Below are positions 8,294 to 16,588 of a stretch of DNA of 64,000 bases, in pieces; positions within the stretch are counted from its first letter, which is position 1, and each line of letters starts with the position of its first letter. This DNA is from Nocardia africana NBRC 100379. GTDB taxonomy: Bacteria > Actinomycetota > Actinomycetes > Mycobacteriales > Mycobacteriaceae. The position numbers and the translations under genes are program-made. Location of the stretch: NCBI RefSeq assembly GCF_001612635.1, contig NZ_BDAV01000011.1, forward strand, positions 310,001-374,000, in the 5' to 3' direction. The notes beneath the pieces are model-generated. The model did not search any database. It was given only the letters and a program-made list of their open reading frames with translations, and was not told the origin of the DNA.

Positions 8294-9872
8294 GGGTGCA
8301 CTGCGGTGCTGGTTCGTCCTGATCGTCGCGTGCGTGGCGCCGGTGTGGTCGGCCGGCGCCGCGGCCGCGCACGCCGTGCTGGTGTCGACGACACCGGAAT
8401 CGGGAACCCATGTCGACACAGCGCCGGGTGAACTGCGGCTGCAACTCGACGAGCCGGTCACCCTCGTCGCGGGGTCGGCGCAGCTGATCGACAGCGGCGG
8501 AAAGCGATTCGCGCTGTCCGCCGCTCGGCTCGACGACGGTCAGCGCCGGGTTGTGCTGGTGCCGGCCGAGGCGGTTCCGGACGGGGCCTATCTGGCCACC
8601 GCGCGCGTCGTGTCCGCCGATACCCACGTGGTGTCGTTATCGATTCAGTTCACCGTGGGTGCGGTGACCGCGCAGGGCCGGTTCGCCCAGCATTCTCCGA
8701 CCGGTATCGAGCACTATCTGAACTCTCCGACGCGGGGTATCACCTATCTGGGATTGATACTGTCGGCCGGACTGTACGCCGCGGCGCTCTGGGTGTGGCC
8801 GACGGTTATTCGCAGCCGACGTTTCCGGGTGCTCTATCGGGTGGGAATCGGGATTTTCGTCGCCGGATTCGTCTGCCGATTTCTCGTTCTGGTCGCCCAG
8901 CAGGACGGCGGTCTGTCCGCGATGTCGGTAACGGGTGCACGCACGGTTCTCGAGACCCCGCTGGGAGTGGTGACGGTGATCGCGGCGCCGGCCTCGATCA
9001 TCGCCTTCGCTCTCGTCACCCGTGCCGCCCGCGCGGTCGTGGGAGCGGGCGCAGCGCAGGCCGCTGCCGCGGTTGTCGCGGTGACGCTGGACGGTCACGG
9101 CAGCTCGGTGCAGGGGTGGCCGTGGTCGTTCGCCGGTACGTTGCTGCACGTGTACGGCATCACCGTGTGGCTGGGCGGTGTCGTCGTGATCGCCTTCGTC
9201 TTGCGCGGTGCGCCGAATCCGACCCGATGGCATGCCGTCGCGGTCGGGCACGTGCTGGCGGCCGTGGCCGGTGGAATCGGGCTGGCGGTCGTGCAGGTAC
9301 ACCCGCCGCCCGCGCTCGTGCACACCACCTACGGCCGGGTCCTGGTGGCCAAAGTCGTTGTGGCACTGGGCGTTGTGACGCTCGGCTACCTGAGTCTGCG
9401 CTGGTTTCGCCGCACCGGTGCGATCGTCGGACGGCCCGGGTCCCTCGTGCCGGAGACAGTGCTCGCGACGGTGGTGCTGGCGGTGACCTCGGTCCTGGCG
9501 ACGCTGCCCCCGGCGAAGGACACCTACACCACCGATCTCGTCACCGCACTCGACTTCGGGGCCGCGCAGGTGCTGCACGTCGGCATCGACTCGATCCGGC
9601 ACGGACCGCAGCGGCTCGCGGTCGACTACATACCAGCGAATACCTCTGCGGCGCACGGCGATTCCGCGACCGTGAGCGTCGACCTGTCGTCGGAATCGGC
9701 GAATGTGGCACGATTACCGGTGACGTTGGGGCGCCCCGTGGTGGAGCACGGATCCCTGGTATGGCGCAGCGAGCATCTCATCGTCCCCGCGCCGGGGCAG
9801 TGGAAAGTCACCGTCCGATTCGACGGCGGCACCGGCCCCAAACTCGCCTCCTTCTCCTACCGAGCTCTGTGA
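8277..9872 (+). CDS. CopC-CopD fusion protein for copper handling
   Basis: The protein has 531 residues from a GTG at 8277 that overlaps ycnI by 17 bases. After a signal segment, an N-terminal CopC domain begins AAAHAVLVSTTPESGTHVD, with the mature N-terminal histidine as a copper ligand, and ends near DTHVVSLSIQFTVG. The rest is a CopD domain of about eight membrane helices, followed by a C-terminal extracytoplasmic domain of about 110 residues (from HVGIDSIRHGPQRLAVDY). CopCD proteins import or buffer copper in the envelope. No copper-sensing regulator gene is visible next to it. Confidence 0.9.
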   Translation: MSLGPRGALRCWFVLIVACVAPVWSAGAAAAHAVLVSTTPESGTHVDTAPGELRLQLDEPVTLVAGSAQLIDSGGKRFALSAARLDDGQRRVVLVPAEAVPDGAYLATARVVSADTHVVSLSIQFTVGAVTAQGRFAQHSPTGIEHYLNSPTRGITYLGLILSAGLYAAALWVWPTVIRSRRFRVLYRVGIGIFVAGFVCRFLVLVAQQDGGLSAMSVTGARTVLETPLGVVTVIAAPASIIAFALVTRAARAVVGAGAAQAAAAVVAVTLDGHGSSVQGWPWSFAGTLLHVYGITVWLGGVVVIAFVLRGAPNPTRWHAVAVGHVLAAVAGGIGLAVVQVHPPPALVHTTYGRVLVAKVVVALGVVTLGYLSLRWFRRTGAIVGRPGSLVPETVLATVVLAVTSVLATLPPAKDTYTTDLVTALDFGAAQVLHVGIDSIRHGPQRLAVDYIPANTSAAHGDSATVSVDLSSESANVARLPVTLGRPVVEHGSLVWRSEHLIVPAPGQWKVTVRFDGGTGPKLASFSYRAL

Positions 9873-10385
9873 CCGAGCCGGAACGAGGAAGCGATCACCC
9901 CAGCGGGGATTGCAGCGCACGATGTCGCCACAGCACGCTCGGGATCGCTCAGCACGGATCGTGGGCGCATGGCGGGATATTCCGGCGCCCCGTTCGCCCG
10001 CGAGCTCGGTATCCGGCCCGGTAGCCGCGTGCTGCTCGCCAACGCCCCGAGCGGGTTCGCGCTCGAACCGCTCGGTAGTGACGGCACGGAAAACCACGAC
10101 ATGGCTTGACGGCGTTACCGGGCGCCGGTGAGTTCGGTCTGCCCAGTCGGTACCGACGGACGGCCTGGTCTGCCGGCGTGGAACCACAGATCATCAACCC
10201 CAGCGCACATCTGATGGCGATCGCTCGAACTGCCGGCTGACTCCTCTCGGCATGCGCATCCCCGGGGTCCATATGGTTTCGAGCAACCGGGCAGCGGTCA
10301 CGAGGACCAGTGCGGGGGCGGATGTCCGAGTAACGTTCGCGAACCTTCAGCGATCTTTCAGGCAACACGTTCAGGGAGGTTCGAC
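9873..10385. other. Intergenic region (513 bp) with no supported gene
   Basis: This separates the copper operon from the small secreted-protein gene. Open frames here are short and basic, with no family features. Near the right end, the sequence before 10386 becomes less GC-rich and carries a GGGAGG ribosome binding site for the next gene, so its promoter is presumably at about 10300-10370. I see nothing else I can support. Confidence 0.4.
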
Positions 10386-10703
10386 ATGAAATCTGTGAAG
10401 CGACTTGCCGCGGGTGCCGTCGTCGCTACCGCGACGGCTGCTGCGGCGCTGGCCGGTGCGGGTGCGGCGCAGGCCGATGTTCCGGTGTGGCAGGCCAACT
10501 GTCACGTCTACAACATCTTCAATACCGGAGGGATGTCCAACTGCGAGTTGCCGACCTGGCAGCAAGTGAAGCTGACGTGCGTCGCGTGGCCTGTTCCGTT
10601 CACCTATTGGAAGTACGGCCCGGTGCAGTACGGGCAGAACCAGTCATGGGCCAGTTGTGACTCGCCGGGGGCGTTGGTGCGCGTCGAGGTCATCCAGGCG
10701 TAA
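10386..10703 (+). CDS. Small secreted protein with four cysteines
   Basis: The protein has 105 residues with GGGAGG seven bases before the ATG. MKSVKRLAAGAVVATATAAAALAGAGAAQA is a clear Sec signal peptide with a likely AQA/D cleavage site, leaving a mature protein of about 75 residues that starts DVPVWQANCHVY. It has four cysteines (ANCHVY, SNCELP, LTCVAW, ASCDSP), enough for two disulfides, and is rich in aromatic residues. I do not recognise a family and propose no function. It stands alone between the copper operon and the sigma factor gene. Confidence 0.75.
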   Translation: MKSVKRLAAGAVVATATAAAALAGAGAAQADVPVWQANCHVYNIFNTGGMSNCELPTWQQVKLTCVAWPVPFTYWKYGPVQYGQNQSWASCDSPGALVRVEVIQA

Positions 10704-10981
10704 AGCTGAAGCAACCCAGGGTTATTCGTCGTCTGCGGCCGTAGTCCAGCGTCATCATTCCCGCCTCCTCCGCAGGGTGGACGCCCAGAATCATGCGGAT
10801 GTGGCGATCGGGGCTGCGGAGCCGGCGAGTAATCAAGCGCCCCAGTGCCTCCGGCATCGGGGCGCTTCGGCGCATCGCCACAGCACCGCGCTGTCCCGGC
10901 AAGGCACCCGCGTACTCCGCTACCCGCCAGGACCGGGGGCTCAGGTGGACGCTCCCGATATGTGTGGCCGACGATGGTGGC

Positions 10982-11923
10982 ATGTTGCTCACGCGCGAAG
11001 TCGATGTGTTCGAGAGTTTCCGGGCTCGTCTGGAAGCGATCGCCTATCGCTTGCTGGGCTCGGCCAGTGACGCCGAGGACGCGGTGCAGGAGACCTACCT
11101 GCGCTGGCAGGCCGCCGACCGTGAGTACGTGCAGACGCCCGAGGCGTGGCTGACCAAAGTGCTCACCAACCTCTGCCTCAACCAGCTCACCACGGCTCGC
11201 GCCCGGCGGGAAACGTATGTGGGACAGTGGCTTCCGGAGCCGGTGCTGGCCGGCGACTCGATGCTCGGGCCGGCCGACACGGTGGAACAGCGGGAATCGG
11301 TATCGATTGCCATGCTCACCCTCATGGAGCGGCTCACCGCCAAGGAGCGCGTGGTGTACGTGTTGCGCGAGGCTTTCGGCTACCCGCACCACGAGATCGC
11401 CGAACTGATCGACATCACCGAAGCCAACTGCCAGCAGGTGTATCGCCGCGCCAAACAGCATCTGTCGATGGAACGGGCGCGCATCGAGGTCGACGAGGCC
11501 GCAGCGCGACGGATCGTGGAGGAATTCCTGGCCGCGGCGGTCAGCGGGCAGACCGAGAAGCTGGTAGAGCTGCTGACCGATGATGCCTCCATTGTCGGCG
11601 ACGGCGGTGAGTTCCTCGCCACGCTGAGCCGGCCGCTGTTCGGCGCGCAGCGCGTCGCGCGGTTCGTGTGTCTGGCGATCAAGCCCTCCAACGGCACGTG
11701 GAACAAGCTCGGCGGCAAGCCGGAGATGTTCGCGGCTATCGCCAACGGCATGCCCGCGCTGGTGCTGGTATCCGAGCGGCGGATTGTGGCCGTGGTGGTC
11801 CTGCAGGTCACCGTCGAGGGCATCGCGGCCGTGCACGCCCAGGTCAACCCCGACAAGCTGGCACATGCCAACCGTCGGTGGGCCACCCGCGCACCGGGAG
11901 CACCCCTGCCCGAACTCTGGTGA
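10982..11923 (+). CDS. sigJ: ECF41-family (SigJ-like) RNA polymerase sigma factor with C-terminal SnoaL-like domain
   Basis: The protein has 313 residues from the ATG at 10982; a GTG at 10964 is an alternative and neither has a good ribosome binding site. Sigma region 2 is near residues 5-70 (RLLGSASDAEDAVQETYLRWQ) and region 4 near 105-160 (ERVVYVLREAFGYPHHEIAELI). The linker carries WLPEP. The C-terminal NTF2/SnoaL-like extension carries DGG (VGDGGEFLA) and NPDKL. These three motifs are diagnostic of ECF41 sigma factors, in which the fused extension replaces a separate anti-sigma factor. ECF41 genes usually sit beside their target, an oxidoreductase or carboxymuconolactone-decarboxylase-like gene. 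The downstream FAD oxidoreductase fits that role. Confidence 0.9.
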   Translation: MLLTREVDVFESFRARLEAIAYRLLGSASDAEDAVQETYLRWQAADREYVQTPEAWLTKVLTNLCLNQLTTARARRETYVGQWLPEPVLAGDSMLGPADTVEQRESVSIAMLTLMERLTAKERVVYVLREAFGYPHHEIAELIDITEANCQQVYRRAKQHLSMERARIEVDEAAARRIVEEFLAAAVSGQTEKLVELLTDDASIVGDGGEFLATLSRPLFGAQRVARFVCLAIKPSNGTWNKLGGKPEMFAAIANGMPALVLVSERRIVAVVVLQVTVEGIAAVHAQVNPDKLAHANRRWATRAPGAPLPELW

Positions 11924-11943
11924 CGCACATCACATCTGGTGAC

Positions 11944-11950
11944 TGTCAGG
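11944..11950 (+). promoter_or_regulatory. Possible ECF41 -35 element
   Basis: TGTCAGG lies 55 bases before the oxidoreductase start and resembles the TGTCACA -35 box described for ECF41 sigma factors. I could not see a convincing CGTC -10 element at the expected 16-17 base spacing, so this is tentative. Confidence 0.25.
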
Positions 11951-12004
11951 CTTCGTGCCCCTGTCCGGTTCAGGTATCGACCCTACCGAGACAGGAGTAC
12001 AACA

Positions 12005-13231
12005 ATGAAGCACCGCATCGTCGTCCTCGGAGCCGGGTATGCCGGAGCGATCACCGCCGGCCGCCTGGCCAAGCGACTGCACCGCGACGATATCGAGATC
12101 ATCCTGGTCAATGCCGAGCCCGATTTCGTCGAACGGATCCGCTTGCACCAGGTCGCCGCGGGTCAGGATCTGCCGGTCCGTCCGCTGCGGAAGATCTTCG
12201 CGGGCACCGGTGTTCAGGTGCGGGTCGCGCGGGTCGATTCGGTCGACGCGGACCGCAAGACCGTCGAACTGGCCGGTGAGAACGGCGCCGAGACGCTGGC
12301 CTACGACACCCTGGTCTACGCCTTGGGCAGCACCATCGCCGACATGGGCGTGCCCGGGGTCGCCGAGCACACCCACAATGTGGCGAGCAGGCAGGCGGCA
12401 CTGCGGTTGCGGGAGCGCCTGAACGAGTTGGTGGCGGGGGAGACCGTCCTGATCGTGGGTGGCGGCCTGACAGGTATCGAGGTTGCGACCGAGGTCGCCG
12501 AGGCGCGCCCGGACCTGAAAATCGCCATGGCGGCGCGCGGCGGCGTCGGCGACTGGCTCGACGAGAAGGCACAGACCCACCTGCGCGCCGGCTTCGAACG
12601 TCTCGGAATCGCCGTGCACGAAAACGCCGACGTCACTCGCGTCACCGATCGTGGCGTCGTCACCCGATCGGGTGCGCAGATCCGAGCTCGAACGATTGTC
12701 TGGACAGCAGGTTTCGCCGTGCACCCCATCGCGGCCGCCAGCACACTCACCGTCTCCGAGTCCGGGCGCATCGTCGTCGACGACACCCTGCGCTCGGTCT
12801 CGCATCCCGATGTCTACGCCGTCGGCGATGCCGCGCACGCCGCCGGAGTAGGCGGCAAGACGCTGCGCATGGGCTGTGCCACCGCCTCACCGATGGCCTG
12901 GCTGGGCGGCGACGTCATCGCCGCCCGGTTGACGGGAAGAGAAGTCCCGAACGCTCCGATCGGCTACAACAGCCAGTGCATCAGCCTCGGCCGCCGCGAC
13001 GCCATCGTGCAGAAGGTCACCAAGCAGGATGAGCCGACTTCCAAGGTCGACGTCGGCCGCAAAGCCGCACGCGTGAAGGAGCTGATCTGCAAGGGCGCCA
13101 TGTGGAGCGTCACCCACCCCACCCTGATGATGCCGAGCAGGCGTCGCCACCTGATCACGCCCCCTGGGCTCGGCGGGCGAACCGCGGGATGGACCGCCGC
13201 TGCCGATCAGCAGCCGAGCACAATCAACTGA
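12005..13231 (+). CDS. NDH-2-like NAD(P)/FAD-dependent oxidoreductase, likely ECF41 target
   Basis: The protein has 408 residues from the ATG at 12005 with AGGAG upstream. The FAD-binding fingerprint VLGAGYAGAITAGRLAK is at the N-terminus. A second Rossmann motif for NAD(P)H reads LIVGGGLTGIEVATEVAEARP, and the C-terminal FAD motif reads HPDVYAVGDAAHA. The layout is that of type II NADH dehydrogenase / ferredoxin-reductase-like flavoproteins. No CxxC disulfide or membrane anchor is evident, although the C-terminal ~70 residues are basic. It follows the ECF41 sigma gene by 81 bases on the same strand, the classical arrangement for such a target. The electron acceptor is unknown. Confidence 0.85.
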   Translation: MKHRIVVLGAGYAGAITAGRLAKRLHRDDIEIILVNAEPDFVERIRLHQVAAGQDLPVRPLRKIFAGTGVQVRVARVDSVDADRKTVELAGENGAETLAYDTLVYALGSTIADMGVPGVAEHTHNVASRQAALRLRERLNELVAGETVLIVGGGLTGIEVATEVAEARPDLKIAMAARGGVGDWLDEKAQTHLRAGFERLGIAVHENADVTRVTDRGVVTRSGAQIRARTIVWTAGFAVHPIAAASTLTVSESGRIVVDDTLRSVSHPDVYAVGDAAHAAGVGGKTLRMGCATASPMAWLGGDVIAARLTGREVPNAPIGYNSQCISLGRRDAIVQKVTKQDEPTSKVDVGRKAARVKELICKGAMWSVTHPTLMMPSRRRHLITPPGLGGRTAGWTAAADQQPSTIN

Positions 13232-13480
13232 CCGGCGCGCGGGCGGTGTGGCTCGCACGGCAGTGGCGACGCGACCGCGATTTCCGGGCAGGACACGATG
13301 TCGGTCGGCGAGGGCGGATCTCTGGCGACCGGCCGGGCCGGTATTCCGGCCGTGGAATGTGGTGGTAGCTCACCATTTGCGGCGAATCGCTCGAGAATAT
13401 TCGATTCCACACCCGGGTTCGACGGATCGACGGAGCCGAGGGGCTATCGCAGATGGTGTCGACTCTGTTTGAATCAATAT

Positions 13481-14314
13481 ATGTGCCGGTGGATGGCGTA
13501 CTGGGGCGAGCCGCTCCTTATCGAGGATCTGTTGTTCCGCCCTCAACATTCTCTGATCGACCAGAGTCTGCACTCCCGTATGGGGGAGACCACCACCAAC
13601 GGGGACGGTTTCGGTGTCGGCTGGTACGGCGAGGGTGACGAACCTGCGGTGTACAAGGCGATCGAGCCGGCCTGGAACGACAGGAATATGCGGGAGATCG
13701 CCGGTCAGGTGCGCACGTCCAGGTTGCTGGCCCATGTGCGGGCTTCGACCGGCACCGCGGTTCAGCGCAGCAATTGTCATCCGTTCCGGCACGGTCGATG
13801 GTTGTGGGTGCACAACGGCGCCCTGCGCGGCTTCCGCGAAATCAGGCGTGACCTGTTGATGGCCGTGGATCCCACGCTGTTTTCCGACATCGAGGGATCA
13901 ACGGACACAGAGGCTTTGTTCTACCTCGCCCTGACCTTCGGTCTCGCCGATGACCCGCTCGGTGCCGTCGCGCGGGCGGTCGGTTTCGTCGAGGACGTCG
14001 GGCACGCGAACGGAGTCGAGCGTCCGGTTCAGATGACCGTCGCGACGACCAACGGTCAAAGCCTGTGGGTCTTCCGCTATTCCAGCGAGCGCCGATCGCG
14101 GTCCCTGTTCTTCTCGACCGAACTCTCCCAGTTGCGAGCATTGCACCCCGAGGTCGAGGTGTTGCGCGAACTGGGCGGTGAGACCCGCTTCGTGGTGTCG
14201 GAGCCGCTGCGCGATCTCGAGGGGGCGTGGAACGAAGTACCCGAATCCGCTGCTGCGGTAGTGGGATCCGGCGCCGACGCGATCTTGCCTTTCGCGCCGA
14301 TCTCACCCGTCTGA
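13481..14314 (+). CDS. Class II glutamine amidotransferase domain protein (YafJ/EgtC-like)
   Basis: The protein has 277 residues from the ATG at 13481, chosen because cysteine 2 then becomes the N-terminal nucleophile required for the Ntn glutaminase (MCRWMAYWGEPLLIED). Further class II features are GETTTNGDGFGVGWYG (about 35-50), LLAHVRASTGTAVQRSNCHPFRHGRWLWVHNGAL (about 83-117) and EGSTDTEALFYLAL. Long upstream frames would bury the nucleophile and are rejected. Such stand-alone domains include EgtC of ergothioneine synthesis, but no other egt gene is present. The nearby YbdK-type ligase is convergent, not in an operon. Confidence 0.85.
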   Translation: MCRWMAYWGEPLLIEDLLFRPQHSLIDQSLHSRMGETTTNGDGFGVGWYGEGDEPAVYKAIEPAWNDRNMREIAGQVRTSRLLAHVRASTGTAVQRSNCHPFRHGRWLWVHNGALRGFREIRRDLLMAVDPTLFSDIEGSTDTEALFYLALTFGLADDPLGAVARAVGFVEDVGHANGVERPVQMTVATTNGQSLWVFRYSSERRSRSLFFSTELSQLRALHPEVEVLRELGGETRFVVSEPLRDLEGAWNEVPESAAAVVGSGADAILPFAPISPV

Positions 14315-14343
14315 GGTCGACACAGGCGCTGAATCATGTATTC

Positions 14344-14601
14344 CTACAGCGCGTCGGAGACCGAGCCGCCGGTACGTTCGTCACGCCAGCTGATCTCGAT
14401 TTCGATCTCGGTTTCGTCGCCGTCGATCTCGATTTCGAGTTCCCAATGGACGCGGTCGGGAACGACGGTCTCGATCGTATCGCCATCGGATCCCAGTTCC
14501 ACCTCGGAGCCGCCCGCAAGGGCCTGTCCTATCGCGATGAGCCGCTCGGACACTTCTCGGCGCGAGAGTTCGGACTTTCTGTTGATCTCCAACTTCGGCA
14601 C
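14344..14601 (-). CDS. amphi-Trp domain small protein
   Basis: The protein has 85 residues and begins MPKLEINRKSELSRREVSERL. The pattern, a short helix followed by alternating acidic-hydrophobic strands around WELEIEIDGDETEIEIEISW with tryptophans, is that of the small amphi-Trp family, whose function is not established. It ends 29 bases from the convergent amidotransferase gene, and the YbdK-type ligase gene lies 63 bases upstream on the same strand. The two may therefore be co-transcribed. Confidence 0.75.
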   Translation of the reverse strand: MPKLEINRKSELSRREVSERLIAIGQALAGGSEVELGSDGDTIETVVPDRVHWELEIEIDGDETEIEIEISWRDERTGGSVSDAL

Positions 14602-14664
14602 GACGACTCCTGCCTCGATGCGGTACGGAGCGATAACTGAACCATAGCTGATGCGGGGGTGATG

Positions 14665-15825
14665 TCACGCCGGCTGACGGTCTTCGGTGGCGACGCACCC
14701 TTCGGTAGTCAATCGTGCCATCTGCTTCAAGACCTGAGAGGGGCCTCCGACGCGCAATGCCTCGCGTTGTCGAACAGCGCCGTTGCCGCCCCGCAGAACG
14801 GCCGCCAACGCACCGCGCGTGAATTCGTAGTCGCCGGCCTGTTCGAGAGCGGGGCGGATATGGGTGAGCATGTGTGCAATGGATCCGGGCATGGGCGTGA
14901 AATGCGTTGTATCCGTGCGGAACTGCGAGCCGGACAGGCCGTCGCGGGCCGCGCGCCGGCATGCCGACCGTAGGTGTGCCAGGTCGACAGGCGCCGACGG
15001 CCGCCCGCTGTCCACTGCCGCGACGGAGGTGATGACCAGTGCCCGGACGAGGCTCGCCAACAGTGCCGTCTCCTCGACCGTGGCCGGCACGTCGCTGATG
15101 CGGATCTCGATCGTCGGCAGATGCGAGGACAAACGCACATCCCAATAGACCATCGCTGCGTCGAGGATGCGCCCGTCGTCGACAAGCTTGGTAACCATGT
15201 CGTCGTATTCGGCGGCGGACCGCAGGTACGGGGGAGGCCCGGCGCTGGGCCACCGTCCCCACAGCAGGTGGCGCCAGCTGGCGTATCCGGTATCGGCACC
15301 CTCTGTGATCGGGGAATTCGCCGTCAGGGCCAACAGTGCCGGTAGCCACGGACGCAGGTGATTGCTGACCTGCACCGCGACGTCGCGGTCGGGCACGCAG
15401 ACATGAACGTGGCAACCGCAGATCACCTGCTCGGCCAGTTCGCCGAAATGCGCAGCCATGCGCTGGTATCTGGGAGTGTCGGTCATGGACCCGCGCGGCG
15501 GTCCCCAGATCGGCACTCCCACCGCCAGTGGTAGCGATCCTGTGCGCGCCGCGGCATGCGTGACCGAGAGTCGCGCCCGCCGAAGTTCGTGGTGCAACTC
15601 CGGAATGCTCGTGCACACCGGTGTGCACGTTTCGATCTGACACTGGGATAGTTCCAGTTGCAATTCGGCATCCGGGGCGCGTGCCGCGACGACGGTGTTG
15701 GTCAGCGAGGGGCGGCCGGTGGCCGGATCGATGAGAACGAACTCCTCTTCCACGCCGACGGTGAATGGACGAATGCTATTGCCGTGCAACGGATCACGTG
15801 GCTCAGTCGACACCATGGACGTCAC
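14665..15825 (-). CDS. Carboxylate-amine ligase, glutamate-cysteine ligase GCS2/YbdK family
   Basis: The protein has 386 residues from a GTG at 15825 preceded by GGGAGG. The frame continues upstream to a TTG at 15996, which would add 57 low-complexity residues with no ribosome binding site. The conserved core starts FTVGVEEEFVLIDPATGRP, the GCS2 ATP-grasp-like signature. It continues with LSQCQIETCTPVC, HVHVCVPDRDVAVQVSNHLRPWLPALLALTANSP, and EIRISDVPATVEE. Members ligate glutamate to cysteine or other amines, but many YbdK proteins are only weakly active with cysteine. The length matches the family (about 370). It is divergent from the sugar-acid operon. Confidence 0.85.
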   Translation of the reverse strand: MTSMVSTEPRDPLHGNSIRPFTVGVEEEFVLIDPATGRPSLTNTVVAARAPDAELQLELSQCQIETCTPVCTSIPELHHELRRARLSVTHAAARTGSLPLAVGVPIWGPPRGSMTDTPRYQRMAAHFGELAEQVICGCHVHVCVPDRDVAVQVSNHLRPWLPALLALTANSPITEGADTGYASWRHLLWGRWPSAGPPPYLRSAAEYDDMVTKLVDDGRILDAAMVYWDVRLSSHLPTIEIRISDVPATVEETALLASLVRALVITSVAAVDSGRPSAPVDLAHLRSACRRAARDGLSGSQFRTDTTHFTPMPGSIAHMLTHIRPALEQAGDYEFTRGALAAVLRGGNGAVRQREALRVGGPSQVLKQMARLTTEGCVATEDRQPA

Positions 15826-16408
15826 GGCCACCTCCCGGGTCGGTGCTGTCGAGGCATGCGCGCTCGCCGAATTCGTTGCATCGCTCAGTGCTGACAGCTC
15901 GGATGGTCCGTGCGAACAATCTGTCGTTGATTCGTCGAGTGCGGCCTGTAATGCTACGAAGTTCGGTTGAATGGGTTGAATTGATTCTCGAGACAATTCT
16001 CCGATTCATCGACCAGCGCGATGGTCACGCTGGTGGAATTTTGTATTCCGGCTCCAGAATGCGGGGTACTCGAAGTTTACCGGAGAATTGCCCGCTAAAC
16101 AGAGGATTGGTGCAGGTCTTGCGAATCGTCCTCGAACTCGACTCGCCTCCACCGGCAACACCGCCATCTACCGCTGCGAGTCATGAACTCGGGCCCGCCG
16201 CCCGGCTCCAGGACAGCGCCGCCCGCGCGCGACGGTGCCGTGGTGGCCGGGTGTTCGCCGGTGGCGGATCGCGTGGCGGTAACGATCGTCGGCGGACAGG
16301 TGGGTGACTGTTAGATTGAGGACGAGGAGATCGACTATCTCGTGAAGGTGCTGACCCGCTTCGGTTGATCCGCCGCCGCGTCGCCGCGTGTGCCGTGGAG
16401 GAGGTGTG
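15826..16408. other. Intergenic region between the YbdK-type ligase and the sugar-acid operon
   Basis: This spacer of about 580 bp contains the divergent promoters. One oddity is a codon-like stretch at 16321-16367 on the plus strand that reads EDEEIDYLVKVLTRFG and then a stop, with a stop just before it and no start. It may be a decayed gene remnant. No operator or RNA structure stands out. Confidence 0.35.
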
Positions 16409-16588
16409 ATGCACGATCCCGATCCACCGTTTCGCCCGATACACCGGGCCGATGGCTACCTGTCTCCGGATGATTGCGGCCTGATCGACCCGGCCACAGG
16501 GGTGCTGGAAACCGAGCTGCGGTGCGCCACCGGAGTCGTGCGGTCGTGGCTTGACGGCTGTGACTACGCAGAGGGGGCCACACGATGA
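16409..16588 (+). CDS. Small hypothetical protein, first gene of the sugar-acid operon
   Basis: The protein has 59 residues from the ATG at 16409 with a GGAGGAGG ribosome binding site. Its stop overlaps the next gene's start (ATGA), so the two are translationally coupled. The sequence begins MHDPDPPFRPIHRADGY and contains two cysteines. I do not recognise it. Its coupling to the G6PDH-like gene suggests it is really translated, perhaps as an accessory peptide. Confidence 0.5.
   Translation: MHDPDPPFRPIHRADGYLSPDDCGLIDPATGVLETELRCATGVVRSWLDGCDYAEGATR

Noticed and set aside
14381..15643. A 420-codon minus-strand frame with no stops
   Set aside because: It is an out-of-phase shadow of the YbdK-type ligase gene, arginine- and proline-rich with no family pattern.
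15826..15996. Longer YbdK-type ligase starting at a TTG at 15996
   Set aside because: No ribosome binding site, low-complexity added sequence, and the family length is matched by the GTG at 15825. It is not excluded.
16321..16367. Codon-like fragment EDEEIDYLVKVLTRFG followed by a stop
   Set aside because: Only about 16 codons with a stop just before it and no start; too short to call a pseudogene without a homologue.
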